This document shows, piece after piece, positions 41,701 to 50,444 of a stretch of 64,000 bases of DNA. The notes below the pieces were generated by a model, which was given only the letters and a program-made list of their open reading frames with translations, was not told the origin of the DNA and ran no database searches. This stretch comes from Chloroflexota bacterium (GTDB taxonomy: Bacteria; Chloroflexota; Dehalococcoidia; Lucifugimonadales; UBA2962), in contig PAAV01000052.1 in NCBI GenBank assembly GCA_002699485.1, positions 1 through 64,000 on the forward strand, written 5' to 3'. The position numbers were made by a program, and so were the translations under genes. Position 1 is the stretch's first letter. Each line of letters opens with the position of its first letter.

Positions 41701-42023
41701 TGGGCCCCGCAATAAGGCATTCAACATCGAAATTGGAATCGTTGGATGCAAGAACAAAATTAATGTTTCTAATTAGTGATGGGCGGCCCCAAGATCGAGG
41801 TTATAGTAGGGAAGGGGTTGAAAAAGAGTATGCTGTCCACGATACCCGGATGGCGCTAGATGAAGCTAGAAGTAAAGGGATCAACCCTTTTTGCTTAACT
41901 GTTGATCGTAATGGACATGATTACCTTAAAACTATGATGTCAGAGATGGGTTATGAGGTTTTAGACGACATACATGCCCTACCACACAGATTACTCTACT
42001 TGTATCGAAAATTAACTACGTAA
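38781..42023 (+). CDS. CbbO/NorD-like VWA-domain protein
   Basis: MIDAS motif FLLDTSAST; YGIYGFSGYGRENVEFY; paired with the CbbQ-like ATPase; long N-terminal repeat region. Confidence 0.85.
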   Translation: MDNKNITNFNKILKACPPDVKDQFTKSRPHLEECLNQEQMYAWVDSGIKIASQSNNSWDTTVNLFRVSPIIIGMLKPDDFMNWLDTGVDLTTQYPVLGTGYFSASPSVLRILPATKINDWASLGSKLYQGTWKSGTLSNRFFESSGDLLEQLDFNQLTRFVDFLNIVAKHSYDLSSECLTLALRLFPLVGNDKDRFISLSLNLVETGWRQLKAFYDASLKSLPRVDASQRKRFLDLSERLHISGIPNMPNTILEISQALQLIEKRDHTKLFDIADPLLDLYPSSFPEFIKSSPVVLGKVSFDQLSAWCEEGKALLQTNPEGGLAFFKIESSRSEKFLEQISSAVEYQTISNLIELYCRALAGEEISLADSRELVEKNIGWVAADSPTTEGSTVYLPEAIDRYSKKSDNFLWYKVVSTHQVGRMEFGSFRFSFNKPSDRFENARILLETGSTNGKDSGISAATDIQKFFNFFEERQLSLDIFSVIEDGRIDAKIKDEYKGISKGYIYIQSDALKSRPDTRDLKAREALLELLVQISLGQSKSIPIPVNYQDQAQEVVKIARHAMDAKSSVEDTAEATIRIYRILIDVVNDEVDEDDWDPLDFEDEESEGDNFSDPEGFKQSLDSMGNSAGDDPADTLEEKYNSPQEVDYRGEFKPELTQLLEKLREQGQFKEGDNDSESITQEMMDEFAQNTVELSQELNEGVGSITSDEVVENMLKEVGLQKPESLEGGQGPLVHVDETGGELESDEPETFVYDEWDFRAGDYKPRWCIVRQKYMAEGEDAYYGNIVQSYGNLVMQVRRQFELLVPETMRKQRRLQDGEDIDIDDVIETMVDIKTGSSPNEKMYWRRNKVHRDVAVIFLLDTSASTAEAIDDSKAVSDQSTAPDDPVEYMLWLRSRRGEGTKRTYKRIIDLEKEALILLINAIEAIGDTYGIYGFSGYGRENVEFYTVKDLDELFSDKVKRRIDRIAPLHATRMGPAIRHSTSKLESLDARTKLMFLISDGRPQDRGYSREGVEKEYAVHDTRMALDEARSKGINPFCLTVDRNGHDYLKTMMSEMGYEVLDDIHALPHRLLYLYRKLTT

Positions 42024-42039
42024 ATAATTAACGGTAGAA

Positions 42040-43077
42040 TTAATCGAGATTATCATAGTCTGAGCGTCGCATTGGGATTTCAAAGTATGGAGGGTCTTCG
42101 TCTAAGGCGAATATGCCGTCAATCCATTCGGCAGGAATAAATAACAGTGGCTGTGATAGTTCGCCTTCTTCTGTTCTAGCATAGTACCCTGATCCATCTT
42201 CCAATTTATTTCCTATTCTCCAGATGATCCCGTCGTCATATTCTGTGCCTCTTGAGCTTACTCCTGCAAATCTCAAAGTTAATGCTGTTGACATCTCGTA
42301 GATGCCATAAGGAGTGAAATCATCAATATGGGTTTCAAGAACTTTTTGTCCATTCGGACCTTTTAAAAGTGGTATCCCTTGGCTTAGCCAGATGTCCATT
42401 TTTAGGGAGGCAAATTTTGTATCTAGACCATGTCTTTGTACTGTCCACTCGTTATCACGTATTTTAAATTGAAGCCAGCTATTATTGCCTCCGTGGTATT
42501 CACCCTTTATGATGCTTAGTTCATATAAATCATCTGGGTTCCTTGCAATAAACCATTTTGGAAGAGGCGGATCAGTAGCGAGCTTTTGTAAAACCTCTCC
42601 CCAAGTTGATGTAATCAAGAATAATTGATCGAATCCTTCTACTTGCCCATAGTGATGTTTACCGTCAGTCGTTACATTTCCTAAAGATACTTTTATATCA
42701 CGACCGTCTACAAGTTTGATTCTAACTTTGGTGCGCGGGTTAGCCAGTCCATATTGTACTGGGTTGTCCACAGTTTCTTTAAGCTGCCGACGTGTTCGTG
42801 GTCCAGTTAGTATTAATACCATACCTCCCCAACGTTCTCTGCGGGGGGTTACACCGGTTAATCCTTCAAATTGCCATCTTCGTTCTTCGTCTCTTACAAA
42901 CTTGACCGTTTCGTTTAAAACTTGAACTTCTATAATATCAATATCGGATTCAGTTACTTGATAAAACCAAGGTGCTTTTTCCTGCTCGATTTCCTCGGCC
43001 TTAAATGGATTTATCCATACCACAACTCCAATTACTATACCCACTACAATCAGTATTAATGTTGCCCATAAATTCAT
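42040..43077 (-). CDS. DUF4340-like protein
   Basis: N-terminal TM; TGVTPRRERWGGMVLILTGPRTRRQLKETVDNPVQYGLANPRTKVRIKLVDGR; position after GldG-like gene. Confidence 0.75.
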   Translation of the reverse strand: MNLWATLILIVVGIVIGVVVWINPFKAEEIEQEKAPWFYQVTESDIDIIEVQVLNETVKFVRDEERRWQFEGLTGVTPRRERWGGMVLILTGPRTRRQLKETVDNPVQYGLANPRTKVRIKLVDGRDIKVSLGNVTTDGKHHYGQVEGFDQLFLITSTWGEVLQKLATDPPLPKWFIARNPDDLYELSIIKGEYHGGNNSWLQFKIRDNEWTVQRHGLDTKFASLKMDIWLSQGIPLLKGPNGQKVLETHIDDFTPYGIYEMSTALTLRFAGVSSRGTEYDDGIIWRIGNKLEDGSGYYARTEEGELSQPLLFIPAEWIDGIFALDEDPPYFEIPMRRSDYDNLD

Positions 43078-43094
43078 TTACGACTGGTTCCTAA

Positions 43095-44753
43095 TTACCT
43101 TCTGCGCCACCATATTAATGCCGCCACAATTAATAGCAAAGTTGGGGGTAGGAACCAACTAGACCATTGAATAAAGTCGCGTTGGTTGGCTGTCAAAACC
43201 AATTCTCTTACTGGGAAGACTTTAGGCCTTATAGATATAAGGTCATAATCATCAGTCAAGAAATTTACTGAATTTAAAAATAGGTCAGAATTGTCTCGAC
43301 TTGTATAAAACTCATTTGATACGAAATCGGAGTCTCCAAATGCCACTATTTTTGTTAATGGCATGTTGTTTTGACATCGTACCGGAATTGCATCTATTTT
43401 AGCGCATGCTTCTAATGCAGAACTTACTGGGAACGGCCCAGGCAGGTCTAATTCAGGATCCGGTCTGGGGTTGTCAACATTAGTTTCTAGCCAACTTGCT
43501 TGTGTAGTCATAGCAAGAGGTACGAATCTGGTTTGTGGTGGTATATCTTGAGCCAACACTGTTGACTCAATAGCGGTTGCGCCAGGAAAGAAAACTACAT
43601 CAATTTGAGATGTTATGCCTATGCCGCTTAGATCAGTACTAATAAATTGTCCATTAGCTCGTTGCATTAATGGAGTTAAAACATGACCTGCAACTGAGCT
43701 TCCTGCATCAGCTAGAGTATCTGTATAAGTTTTTATTCCCCATTCTGAGATTAAGTCCCTGAATGATTGGGGGCTGTTAGGGTCTAATAGAACTATTAAT
43801 CGGCCTCCGGAACTTAGATAACTATCTAATGCATTGTATTCCGCTTGGTCTAATTCTTGTGTGGGTCCCGCTATCACTAGAGCAGCTGCGTCATCAGGCA
43901 CCTCGCGTATCTGCATTAGATTTAGAGCCTGAACCGAATAGTTGTCTCTTAATAGCCCTTCTAAGGCTAGATCAAAGCCAAGTGGCTCAATAAGCCCGGT
44001 TGCAAGATCTCTTGTTGAGGCACGTTCCTTATGACCAGTTAATATATAAACTTTCTTTGTTTCGACTCCAGTTACTACAAGTACAGCGGTTAAAAGCTGT
44101 TGTTCAGATGCTGGAAATGCGGCTTGGAAAGTTCCAACTTCCATGTTCTCTATAACAATTGCAGGGAATTGGGTCACATTATATGTAAGGGCGACAGATC
44201 GATTTAGTTCAGGATCGATAAACCTATATGAGAAGTTTGAGCTGTTGCGAGAAAATTCGTTAAGAATATCTTCGACCTGTTGTCTCCTGCCATCTCCATC
44301 AACCAAGAAAGCATTAGCTCTGATTTCTACATCGAGGTTTTCTAAGATTTGTACAGTTTGAGGCGCTAAGCTAAAAAACCTAGTGTATGTCACATCGAAT
44401 CTTTGGAAATTACGGAAAAATAAAAAGTTTAATAAAGCAATTATGATGAAAAAAGCTAACGTCATTATCAATATATTGGTGCCAAACCGGGCTTGGCGCC
44501 CTACCAAAAACATTGCAATTCCTCGTGGAGATAATACCAGTGCTATGAATAAAAGTAGAAGTCCTATAATTAGGACGGTCAGAGAGAAACTCTGTATGTC
44601 TTTAATCGAAAGATATAGTATGCCTCCTGCGACTGCTGCAATGAAACCTACTATGCCACAAATAGAGCTCCAAAATGGAGGGGACTTCAATTGAGATTGG
44701 AATGCCTCTATGAGTGTTTCTTCGGAGGGCACAAGTTCTTTATCGTCAGCCAC
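43095..44753 (-). CDS. GldG-like ABC-associated protein
   Basis: LILTGHKERASTRDL-type segment; GGRLIVLLDPNSPQSF; DSDFVSNEFY; C-terminal TM. GTG 44753 preceded by AGGAGGTG RBS (track ORF starts at 44792). Confidence 0.82.
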   Translation of the reverse strand: MADDKELVPSEETLIEAFQSQLKSPPFWSSICGIVGFIAAVAGGILYLSIKDIQSFSLTVLIIGLLLLFIALVLSPRGIAMFLVGRQARFGTNILIMTLAFFIIIALLNFLFFRNFQRFDVTYTRFFSLAPQTVQILENLDVEIRANAFLVDGDGRRQQVEDILNEFSRNSSNFSYRFIDPELNRSVALTYNVTQFPAIVIENMEVGTFQAAFPASEQQLLTAVLVVTGVETKKVYILTGHKERASTRDLATGLIEPLGFDLALEGLLRDNYSVQALNLMQIREVPDDAAALVIAGPTQELDQAEYNALDSYLSSGGRLIVLLDPNSPQSFRDLISEWGIKTYTDTLADAGSSVAGHVLTPLMQRANGQFISTDLSGIGITSQIDVVFFPGATAIESTVLAQDIPPQTRFVPLAMTTQASWLETNVDNPRPDPELDLPGPFPVSSALEACAKIDAIPVRCQNNMPLTKIVAFGDSDFVSNEFYTSRDNSDLFLNSVNFLTDDYDLISIRPKVFPVRELVLTANQRDFIQWSSWFLPPTLLLIVAALIWWRRR

Positions 44754-44754
44754 T

Positions 44755-45468
44755 TTATCGCCACCTCCTGGTTTCAACGGAACGTACAGCAAGGAATAAG
44801 AAGACGGCTATCATGCTTAAATAATAGACAATATGACTGGTGTCTACTATGCCACGAGCGAAATCTCCGAAGTGTGTTCTCATTGATATCTCCAGTATGA
44901 TATCTCCTGTTACACCTCCTAATCTCATGCCAAGTGTATCAATAAAAGTAAGGATTAATAATGTCCCCATACCCAAAACGGCTGAAACGATTTGATTGCT
45001 AGTTAAGGAAGAAGCTAGCATGCCAATAGCTAAAGCGGCAGCTCCGTACAATATCATGCCTAGATAAGCACTCATAACAGGTCCACTGTCGGGTTCTCCA
45101 AAAGCATAAATCATTATCACGTAGTACAAGGTTGCAGCTAGAGTGGCAATTAATATAACTAGACTGGCAATATATTTCCCTAGAACTACTTCCCAGTCTC
45201 TAACTGGAGATGTAAGCAACAGTTCTAGAGTACCTAATTTTTGTTCCTCAGCTAGAAGTCTCATGGTTAAGAGAGGAGCCAACAAGATGTAGAAAATACT
45301 TGATGGCACAACAAAAGACCTCACAGTTGCTTCAGGGTTAGTTCCAATTACATTCAGTATAAAAGTTATTCCTGCGAACACAACGAACATTGCAGCGACT
45401 ACGTAAGCTGTTGGAGTCAGAAAATATATTTTCAGTTCCTTCCAAGCAATTGTCAGAGTATTATTCAC
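44755..45468 (-). CDS. ABC transporter permease (GldF-like)
   Basis: KELKIYFLTPTAYVVAAMFVVFAG; LLTMRLLAEEQKLGTLELLLTSPVRDWEVVLGKYIASL. GTG 45468 preceded by GGAGGTG. Confidence 0.87.
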   Translation of the reverse strand: MNNTLTIAWKELKIYFLTPTAYVVAAMFVVFAGITFILNVIGTNPEATVRSFVVPSSIFYILLAPLLTMRLLAEEQKLGTLELLLTSPVRDWEVVLGKYIASLVILIATLAATLYYVIMIYAFGEPDSGPVMSAYLGMILYGAAALAIGMLASSLTSNQIVSAVLGMGTLLILTFIDTLGMRLGGVTGDIILEISMRTHFGDFARGIVDTSHIVYYLSMIAVFLFLAVRSVETRRWR

Positions 45469-46453
45469 TATCAGACACCTCCCCAACTCTCATACTTTCT
45501 TCATCCTGAATAGGATCTTCAGAGGTAGTGAGTCTGAGGAATATTTCTTCTAACGACATTCCTACTGCCTCTAACCTTAATAAATCCCATTTATTTTTAA
45601 CTATTGATGTTGCTAAGTCGGTTCTAATCTCGATACCTCTCTCTGCCTCAATTTCAAAACTGCTATACCCTTTTTCGGATATATTGGTTTTTCGATTTAC
45701 TGACTCTACCCCGGGTACTTTTTCGAGAGCAGTTACAATTTCGCGGGTAGGACCCTTAACGTCTAGCTCTACTCTCTCAGTGCCCCGAAGTCGCGTGGCA
45801 AGGTTTTCTGGTTTATCTACGGCTACGATTTGCCCTTCATGAATTATGATTACTCTTTCGCAGATCATACTGACCTCCGGCAGAATATGAGTTGACACAA
45901 TTAATGTAGTTTCGCCGCCCAGGTTTTTAATTAACTCTCTTGTTTCAACCACTTGGATAGGATCTATTCCGATGGTTGGCTCATCTAAGATAAGTACATC
46001 AGGCTCATGAATGATCGATTGTGCGATACCGACTCGTTGTCTAAAACCTTTAGAAAGTTTTGATATAAAAGTGTCGAAATATTCCTCTAATCTACATATT
46101 TGTACTACTTCATCAACTCTTTTGTGTAGATGTTGACCTTTTAACTCTCTAATTCTCCCCATGAATTCTAAGTAATCAGACACGGTCATATCTGTATATA
46201 GGGGCACCGTTTCAGGCAGATATCCAATGTGCCTACGAGCCGCCAAAGAGTCTGTTAATATGTCGCTACCTGCAACTGAACATGTTCCTTCTGTCGGTGG
46301 AACAAACCCAGTTATAATTTTCATAGTAGTAGACTTTCCAGCTCCGTTTGGTCCAAGAAAGCCCAATATTTCGCCTTTCTCGACGCGGAAGCTAATATCC
46401 GTTACAGCTGGATAATTACCGTAATATTTAGTTATAGAATCAAGTTCAATCAT
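45461..46453 (-). CDS. ABC transporter ATP-binding protein (GldA-like)
   Basis: Walker A GPNGAGKSTTMKI; signature LSKGFRQRVGIAQ; Walker B VLILDEPTIGIDP. Confidence 0.95.
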   Translation of the reverse strand: MIELDSITKYYGNYPAVTDISFRVEKGEILGFLGPNGAGKSTTMKIITGFVPPTEGTCSVAGSDILTDSLAARRHIGYLPETVPLYTDMTVSDYLEFMGRIRELKGQHLHKRVDEVVQICRLEEYFDTFISKLSKGFRQRVGIAQSIIHEPDVLILDEPTIGIDPIQVVETRELIKNLGGETTLIVSTHILPEVSMICERVIIIHEGQIVAVDKPENLATRLRGTERVELDVKGPTREIVTALEKVPGVESVNRKTNISEKGYSSFEIEAERGIEIRTDLATSIVKNKWDLLRLEAVGMSLEEIFLRLTTSEDPIQDEESMRVGEVSDSE

Positions 46454-46708
46454 AGTTTTATTAAATCAAGTATTTGGTGAAATTATAAGCAAGAAGGTGA
46501 GTGAGCTGTAATAAAGCACAAATAAATAGGTTATGAGTTAAGTGAATATTATAACAAGGGAATCTTACCAACAATATAAAATTAGTGTTAGTTACCGTTT
46601 GATTTTGAAATAATCACTTCTTCAGTTCTTTATTGAGGCCAAATCACCTCGATGTTAATCTTAAACAGATGGAAAGTTTTAAACAGATAAGGCAGTAGGG
46701 GTTAATAA

Positions 46709-47161
46709 TTGCATTTAATAATTGACGGCTATCATGCCGATTCAAAAAAGATTAGCGATAAATCGGTCGTATATGATTTTTTGAATAAACACCCAAAAGA
46801 AATTGAAATGACAAAATTAATCGAGCCACAGGTATATGTTTACAGAGGTGAAAAAAAACAAGACTGGGGTATTTCAGGATTCGTATTAATTGCAGAAAGT
46901 CATATTAGTGTCCATACGTTTCCAGATCGAGGGTATATAAATATCGATATATTTTCTTGCAAAAATTTCGACATCACTAAATCTGAAAAGCAGGTAAAAA
47001 AGATTTTCAACATAAATCAAATTAAATCAGTGGTGATAGATCGGGGAATTGATTTTGAAGATCCTGAGGAGATGATGCGCGAGATGAGCAATAGCCGTAC
47101 GAACTTATCGGCTCAAGTGATGAGCAACAAAGAGAAAAAGTCTGGTTACACTAATGACTAA
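46709..47161 (+). CDS. speD: S-adenosylmethionine decarboxylase proenzyme
   Basis: AESHISVHTFPDRGYINIDIFSC contains the pyruvoyl-forming ESHIS motif. Confidence 0.93.
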   Translation: MHLIIDGYHADSKKISDKSVVYDFLNKHPKEIEMTKLIEPQVYVYRGEKKQDWGISGFVLIAESHISVHTFPDRGYINIDIFSCKNFDITKSEKQVKKIFNINQIKSVVIDRGIDFEDPEEMMREMSNSRTNLSAQVMSNKEKKSGYTND

Positions 47162-48008
47162 TTTTCTAGGTTATGCTCCTTCAGAGGTTGATCTAGATTC
47201 AGCTAAAGCCGTTATTATTCCTGTACCTTATGATGCTACGACTTCCTATAAGAATGGAGCGAGATATGGGCCAGAGGCAATAATACGGGCATCTTTACAA
47301 TTAGAAGATTATGATCTCGAACTTGATGGTGATGTTTCATCTCAAGGAATATTTACCACTCCGAGTTTGCCAGTTATTGTTGACGGGCCGAAACAAATGA
47401 TTGACTTGGTAGAAATCGAAGTTTCTAAATACATTAGTAAAGGTAAAATCATTGGAGTCTTAGGAGGAGAACACAGTATAAGTTTAGGGGCCATCAAGGC
47501 TTTTAAGGAAACTTATTCTGACTTTTCGGTACTTTACTTGGATGCTCACAGTGATATGAGGCAAAGTTATCAAGGAAGTCTCTTTAGTCATGCATGTACG
47601 GCTAGAAGGATTAAGGAATATGTACCTATTACATTGGCCGGCATCCGAAGTGTATCGTTGGAAGAGAAAAATTTCATTGAGCAATCATCGACCCCAATTT
47701 TTCCATGGCCGCATCATTCTAAATCGAATGCAGATTGGGTGAATAAAATACTGGGAACGTTAAAGTCGGATGTTTATATATCGATCGACTTGGATGTTTT
47801 GGACCCTTCAATTATGTCAGCCGTCGGGAATCCCGAACCTGGAGGTGTTAGTTGGCTTGAATTGATGTCTCTGTTAAGAACAGTATCAAAAACCAGGAAT
47901 ATAGTAGGCTTTGATGTTGTGGAATTATCACCTGGAGAGGGTCCAGAAAGCTGCTCTTACTTGGCGGCGAAGTTGGTTTATAAATTACTTGGCTATGTTG
48001 TTTTATGA
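47154..48008 (+). CDS. speB: agmatinase/arginase family ureohydrolase
   Basis: GGEHSIS; YLDAHSDMR; SIDLDVLDPSIMSAVGNPEPGG metal-ligand motifs; overlaps speD. Confidence 0.9.
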   Translation: MTNFLGYAPSEVDLDSAKAVIIPVPYDATTSYKNGARYGPEAIIRASLQLEDYDLELDGDVSSQGIFTTPSLPVIVDGPKQMIDLVEIEVSKYISKGKIIGVLGGEHSISLGAIKAFKETYSDFSVLYLDAHSDMRQSYQGSLFSHACTARRIKEYVPITLAGIRSVSLEEKNFIEQSSTPIFPWPHHSKSNADWVNKILGTLKSDVYISIDLDVLDPSIMSAVGNPEPGGVSWLELMSLLRTVSKTRNIVGFDVVELSPGEGPESCSYLAAKLVYKLLGYVVL

Positions 48009-48063
48009 TTGAAAAAACAGTTCATTCATAATTGCCACATGCTAAAATCGTTTAAATAATTCT

Positions 48064-49260
48064 ATGAATATGTCAGACAACAACCCTATTTATCTAGATC
48101 ATGCTGCTACGACTCCCTTGGAACCCCAAGTGTTTGAGTCAATGAAGCCATATTTTTTTGGTAATTATGGTAATCCATCAAGCATATATACATTAGCTCA
48201 GCAAGCTCGAGAAGCCGTTGATGTTGCTCGGGATAAAGTAGCTGGAGTGCTTAATTGTAAGACTAGTGAGATTGTGTTTACCAGTGGCGGCACTGAATCA
48301 GATAATGCAGCAATCAAAGGCACTGCAATTGCCTTAAAAAATGTAGGTAATCACGTAATAACTACCGCTGTAGAACATCATGCCGTTTTGCATTCGTGTC
48401 AACAGCTGGAGCAAATGGGTTTTGAAGTCACTTATTTGCCAGTAGATGAATCTGGAAAAGTGTCTTTGTCAGATATTGAAAATGCTATAACCACAAAAAC
48501 TATTTTAGTTAGCATAATCATGGTTAACAATGAGATTGGCACCATACAGCAGATTACTGAAATCTCAAAATTAATAAAGCGAGTAGCAAGTTCTTATAAT
48601 ACCTCGATTCTCTTTCATACTGATGCTGTACAAGCAGCTGGCTATTTGGATTTAGATGTTAAACGGTTGGGGGTTGACCTGTTGAGTCTGTCAGCCCATA
48701 AATTTTATGGGCCAAAAGGAGTAGGATGTCTTTTTATAAAAAGAGGAATACCTTTTGAACCCCAGCAAGCCGGAGGTGGTCAGGAGCGTGAGCGACGATC
48801 AGGCACACTAAATGTTCCTGGGATTGTTGGTTTAGGAAATGCTATAGAATTAGCTGAAAGCCGTAGGAATATGGCTGTCATACATTGTTCCAATCTGAGA
48901 GATAAGTTGATAAAAGCATTAGTAGAGACCATACCGGGAACAAAATTGAATGGCCATGCTGTTGATAGAGTGGCGAATAACGTTAATGTGTCTTTTGAGG
49001 GAGTAGATGGAGAGCCAATTCTTTTGGGATTGGATTTTGCTGGAATTTTAGGTTCAAGTGGAAGCGCTTGTTCCTCTGCTTCACTTGAGCCATCTCACGT
49101 TTTGCTTGCAATCGGTCTTAATGCAGAAGAAGCAAGAGGAAGCCTAAGACTTACTCTTGGGTTAAATAATACAGAAGAAGAAATAGAAAAAACTTTAGAC
49201 GTTTTGACTGATCTTGTAAAAAAATTAAGAGAAATGTCCTATACTGCAGGAGTGCACTAA
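48064..49260 (+). CDS. cysteine desulfurase (NifS/IscS-like)
   Basis: [44 protein letters not shown]; active-site [18 protein letters not shown]. Confidence 0.94.
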   Translation: MNMSDNNPIYLDHAATTPLEPQVFESMKPYFFGNYGNPSSIYTLAQQAREAVDVARDKVAGVLNCKTSEIVFTSGGTESDNAAIKGTAIALKNVGNHVITTAVEHHAVLHSCQQLEQMGFEVTYLPVDESGKVSLSDIENAITTKTILVSIIMVNNEIGTIQQITEISKLIKRVASSYNTSILFHTDAVQAAGYLDLDVKRLGVDLLSLSAHKFYGPKGVGCLFIKRGIPFEPQQAGGGQERERRSGTLNVPGIVGLGNAIELAESRRNMAVIHCSNLRDKLIKALVETIPGTKLNGHAVDRVANNVNVSFEGVDGEPILLGLDFAGILGSSGSACSSASLEPSHVLLAIGLNAEEARGSLRLTLGLNNTEEEIEKTLDVLTDLVKKLREMSYTAGVH

Positions 49261-49261
49261 G

Positions 49262-49768
49262 TTGTTAAGATTAATAGTTCTTTCCACAATAATGTTAATG
49301 CTCGTCGTGGCTGGTTGTGGTGATAATGATACAAAAGTTTTTGCTAAGAAAGGCAGAAATCTACAAATTGTGTATGAAGAGCCAGTTTTGGTTAAGGAAC
49401 TTTTATTTAGTTCTGGCGGAGATACTGCTCTGATTGAAGTAGATGACCCAAGTACTAGGATTGCGGCAGTCAAATTCACTATAGTGAATCAGCAAATTAA
49501 CATCCTAAAACTTAGAATAGACACAGACTCAGTATTTATTGGCAATGGAGAAAAGGCCGTAAGAATCCCTGCTTTATCTCCAACTGAAAATGCCACCACA
49601 TACGGGAGTACTGAGGGCATTAAAAAGTTCTCTCCTATTTTATGGGGAGAATTTGAAGTGCAAATGGGATATCAGGCTGCGGGCTGGATTTTTTTTGAGG
49701 TTCCAACAGGCCTCGACATAACTACTATTTGGTGGCGTGCAGCTGATGAAATTATAGGACGATTTTGA
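49262..49768 (+). CDS. hypothetical lipoprotein
   Basis: Signal with lipobox MLMLVVAGCGD; no recognised domain. Confidence 0.65.
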   Translation: MLRLIVLSTIMLMLVVAGCGDNDTKVFAKKGRNLQIVYEEPVLVKELLFSSGGDTALIEVDDPSTRIAAVKFTIVNQQINILKLRIDTDSVFIGNGEKAVRIPALSPTENATTYGSTEGIKKFSPILWGEFEVQMGYQAAGWIFFEVPTGLDITTIWWRAADEIIGRF

Positions 49769-49931
49769 GTATATTATTTTGTAAAAATGATTTACTCTAT
49801 TTAAATGCAGAAAAGTTTTTGTCTGAAAGTTTCAGCCGCTGAATTTAGGCTGTTTGGTTGAGGACAAAATTTGACTAAATCGATTAGATAACAGTCAGCT
49901 TAGCGAAAATACAATTAAAACGAGGAATTTA

Positions 49932-50270
49932 ATGTCCACTATCAACGTAAGTGACACGACTTTTGAGGCTGAAGTAATATCATCAACTACACCTGTTTTG
50001 GTTGATTTTTGGGCGGAATGGTGTGGTCCGTGTAAGATGATTGGTCCGATAGTTGAAGAATTATCCGATGAATATAAAGATCAAGTTAAGTTTACCAAAG
50101 TTGACGTTGATGAAAACCCTGAAATGGCTCAGAAGTACGGTGTAAGAGGCATTCCAACGCTTCTTATTTTTAACGGAGGGGCTCCAGTCGATCAATTAGT
50201 AGGAGCACTACCGAAAAAGGCCATCAAAGATAAACTTGATACTATTTTAAACAACATTAATGGGGCTTAA
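49932..50270 (+). CDS. trxA: thioredoxin
   Basis: VLVDFWAEWCGPCKMIGPIVEEL; YGVRGIPTLLIF. Confidence 0.96.
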   Translation: MSTINVSDTTFEAEVISSTTPVLVDFWAEWCGPCKMIGPIVEELSDEYKDQVKFTKVDVDENPEMAQKYGVRGIPTLLIFNGGAPVDQLVGALPKKAIKDKLDTILNNINGA

Positions 50271-50339
50271 AGCTTCTCTAGATTGTTAATGGTATGAATA
50301 TGACAATTGGTTTCAGGGATCAAGCGAAGCCGTATTTTT

Positions 50340-50434
50340 GGGAGTGAATGGGTCCTGGTGGGCCCCTCGATCTTCAAAATCGTTGGCTCCGGCCCTTCGG
50401 CTGGAACGGTGGGTTCGACTCCCTCGCACTCCCG
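50340..50434 (+). tRNA. selC: tRNA-Sec (anticodon UCA at 50374-50376)
   Basis: Acceptor GGGAGTG/CACTCCC; 6-bp D stem GGGTCC-TGGT-GGGCCC; anticodon loop CTTCAAA; long variable arm TCCGGCC-CTTC-GGCTGGA; T loop TTCGACT; discriminator G. CCA not encoded (CCG follows). Confidence 0.93.
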
Positions 50435-50444
50435 CCGCTACGAC

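Noticed and set aside
46454-46708. 254-nt AT-rich intergenic region upstream of speD, considered for a riboswitch or small RNA
   Set aside because: Only a weak short repeat (AAACAGAT) is visible; no recognisable riboswitch core or strong hairpin by eye.
49932-50270. Thioredoxin next to selC considered as a selenoprotein
   Set aside because: Active site is standard WCGPC with Cys codons; ends in TAA.
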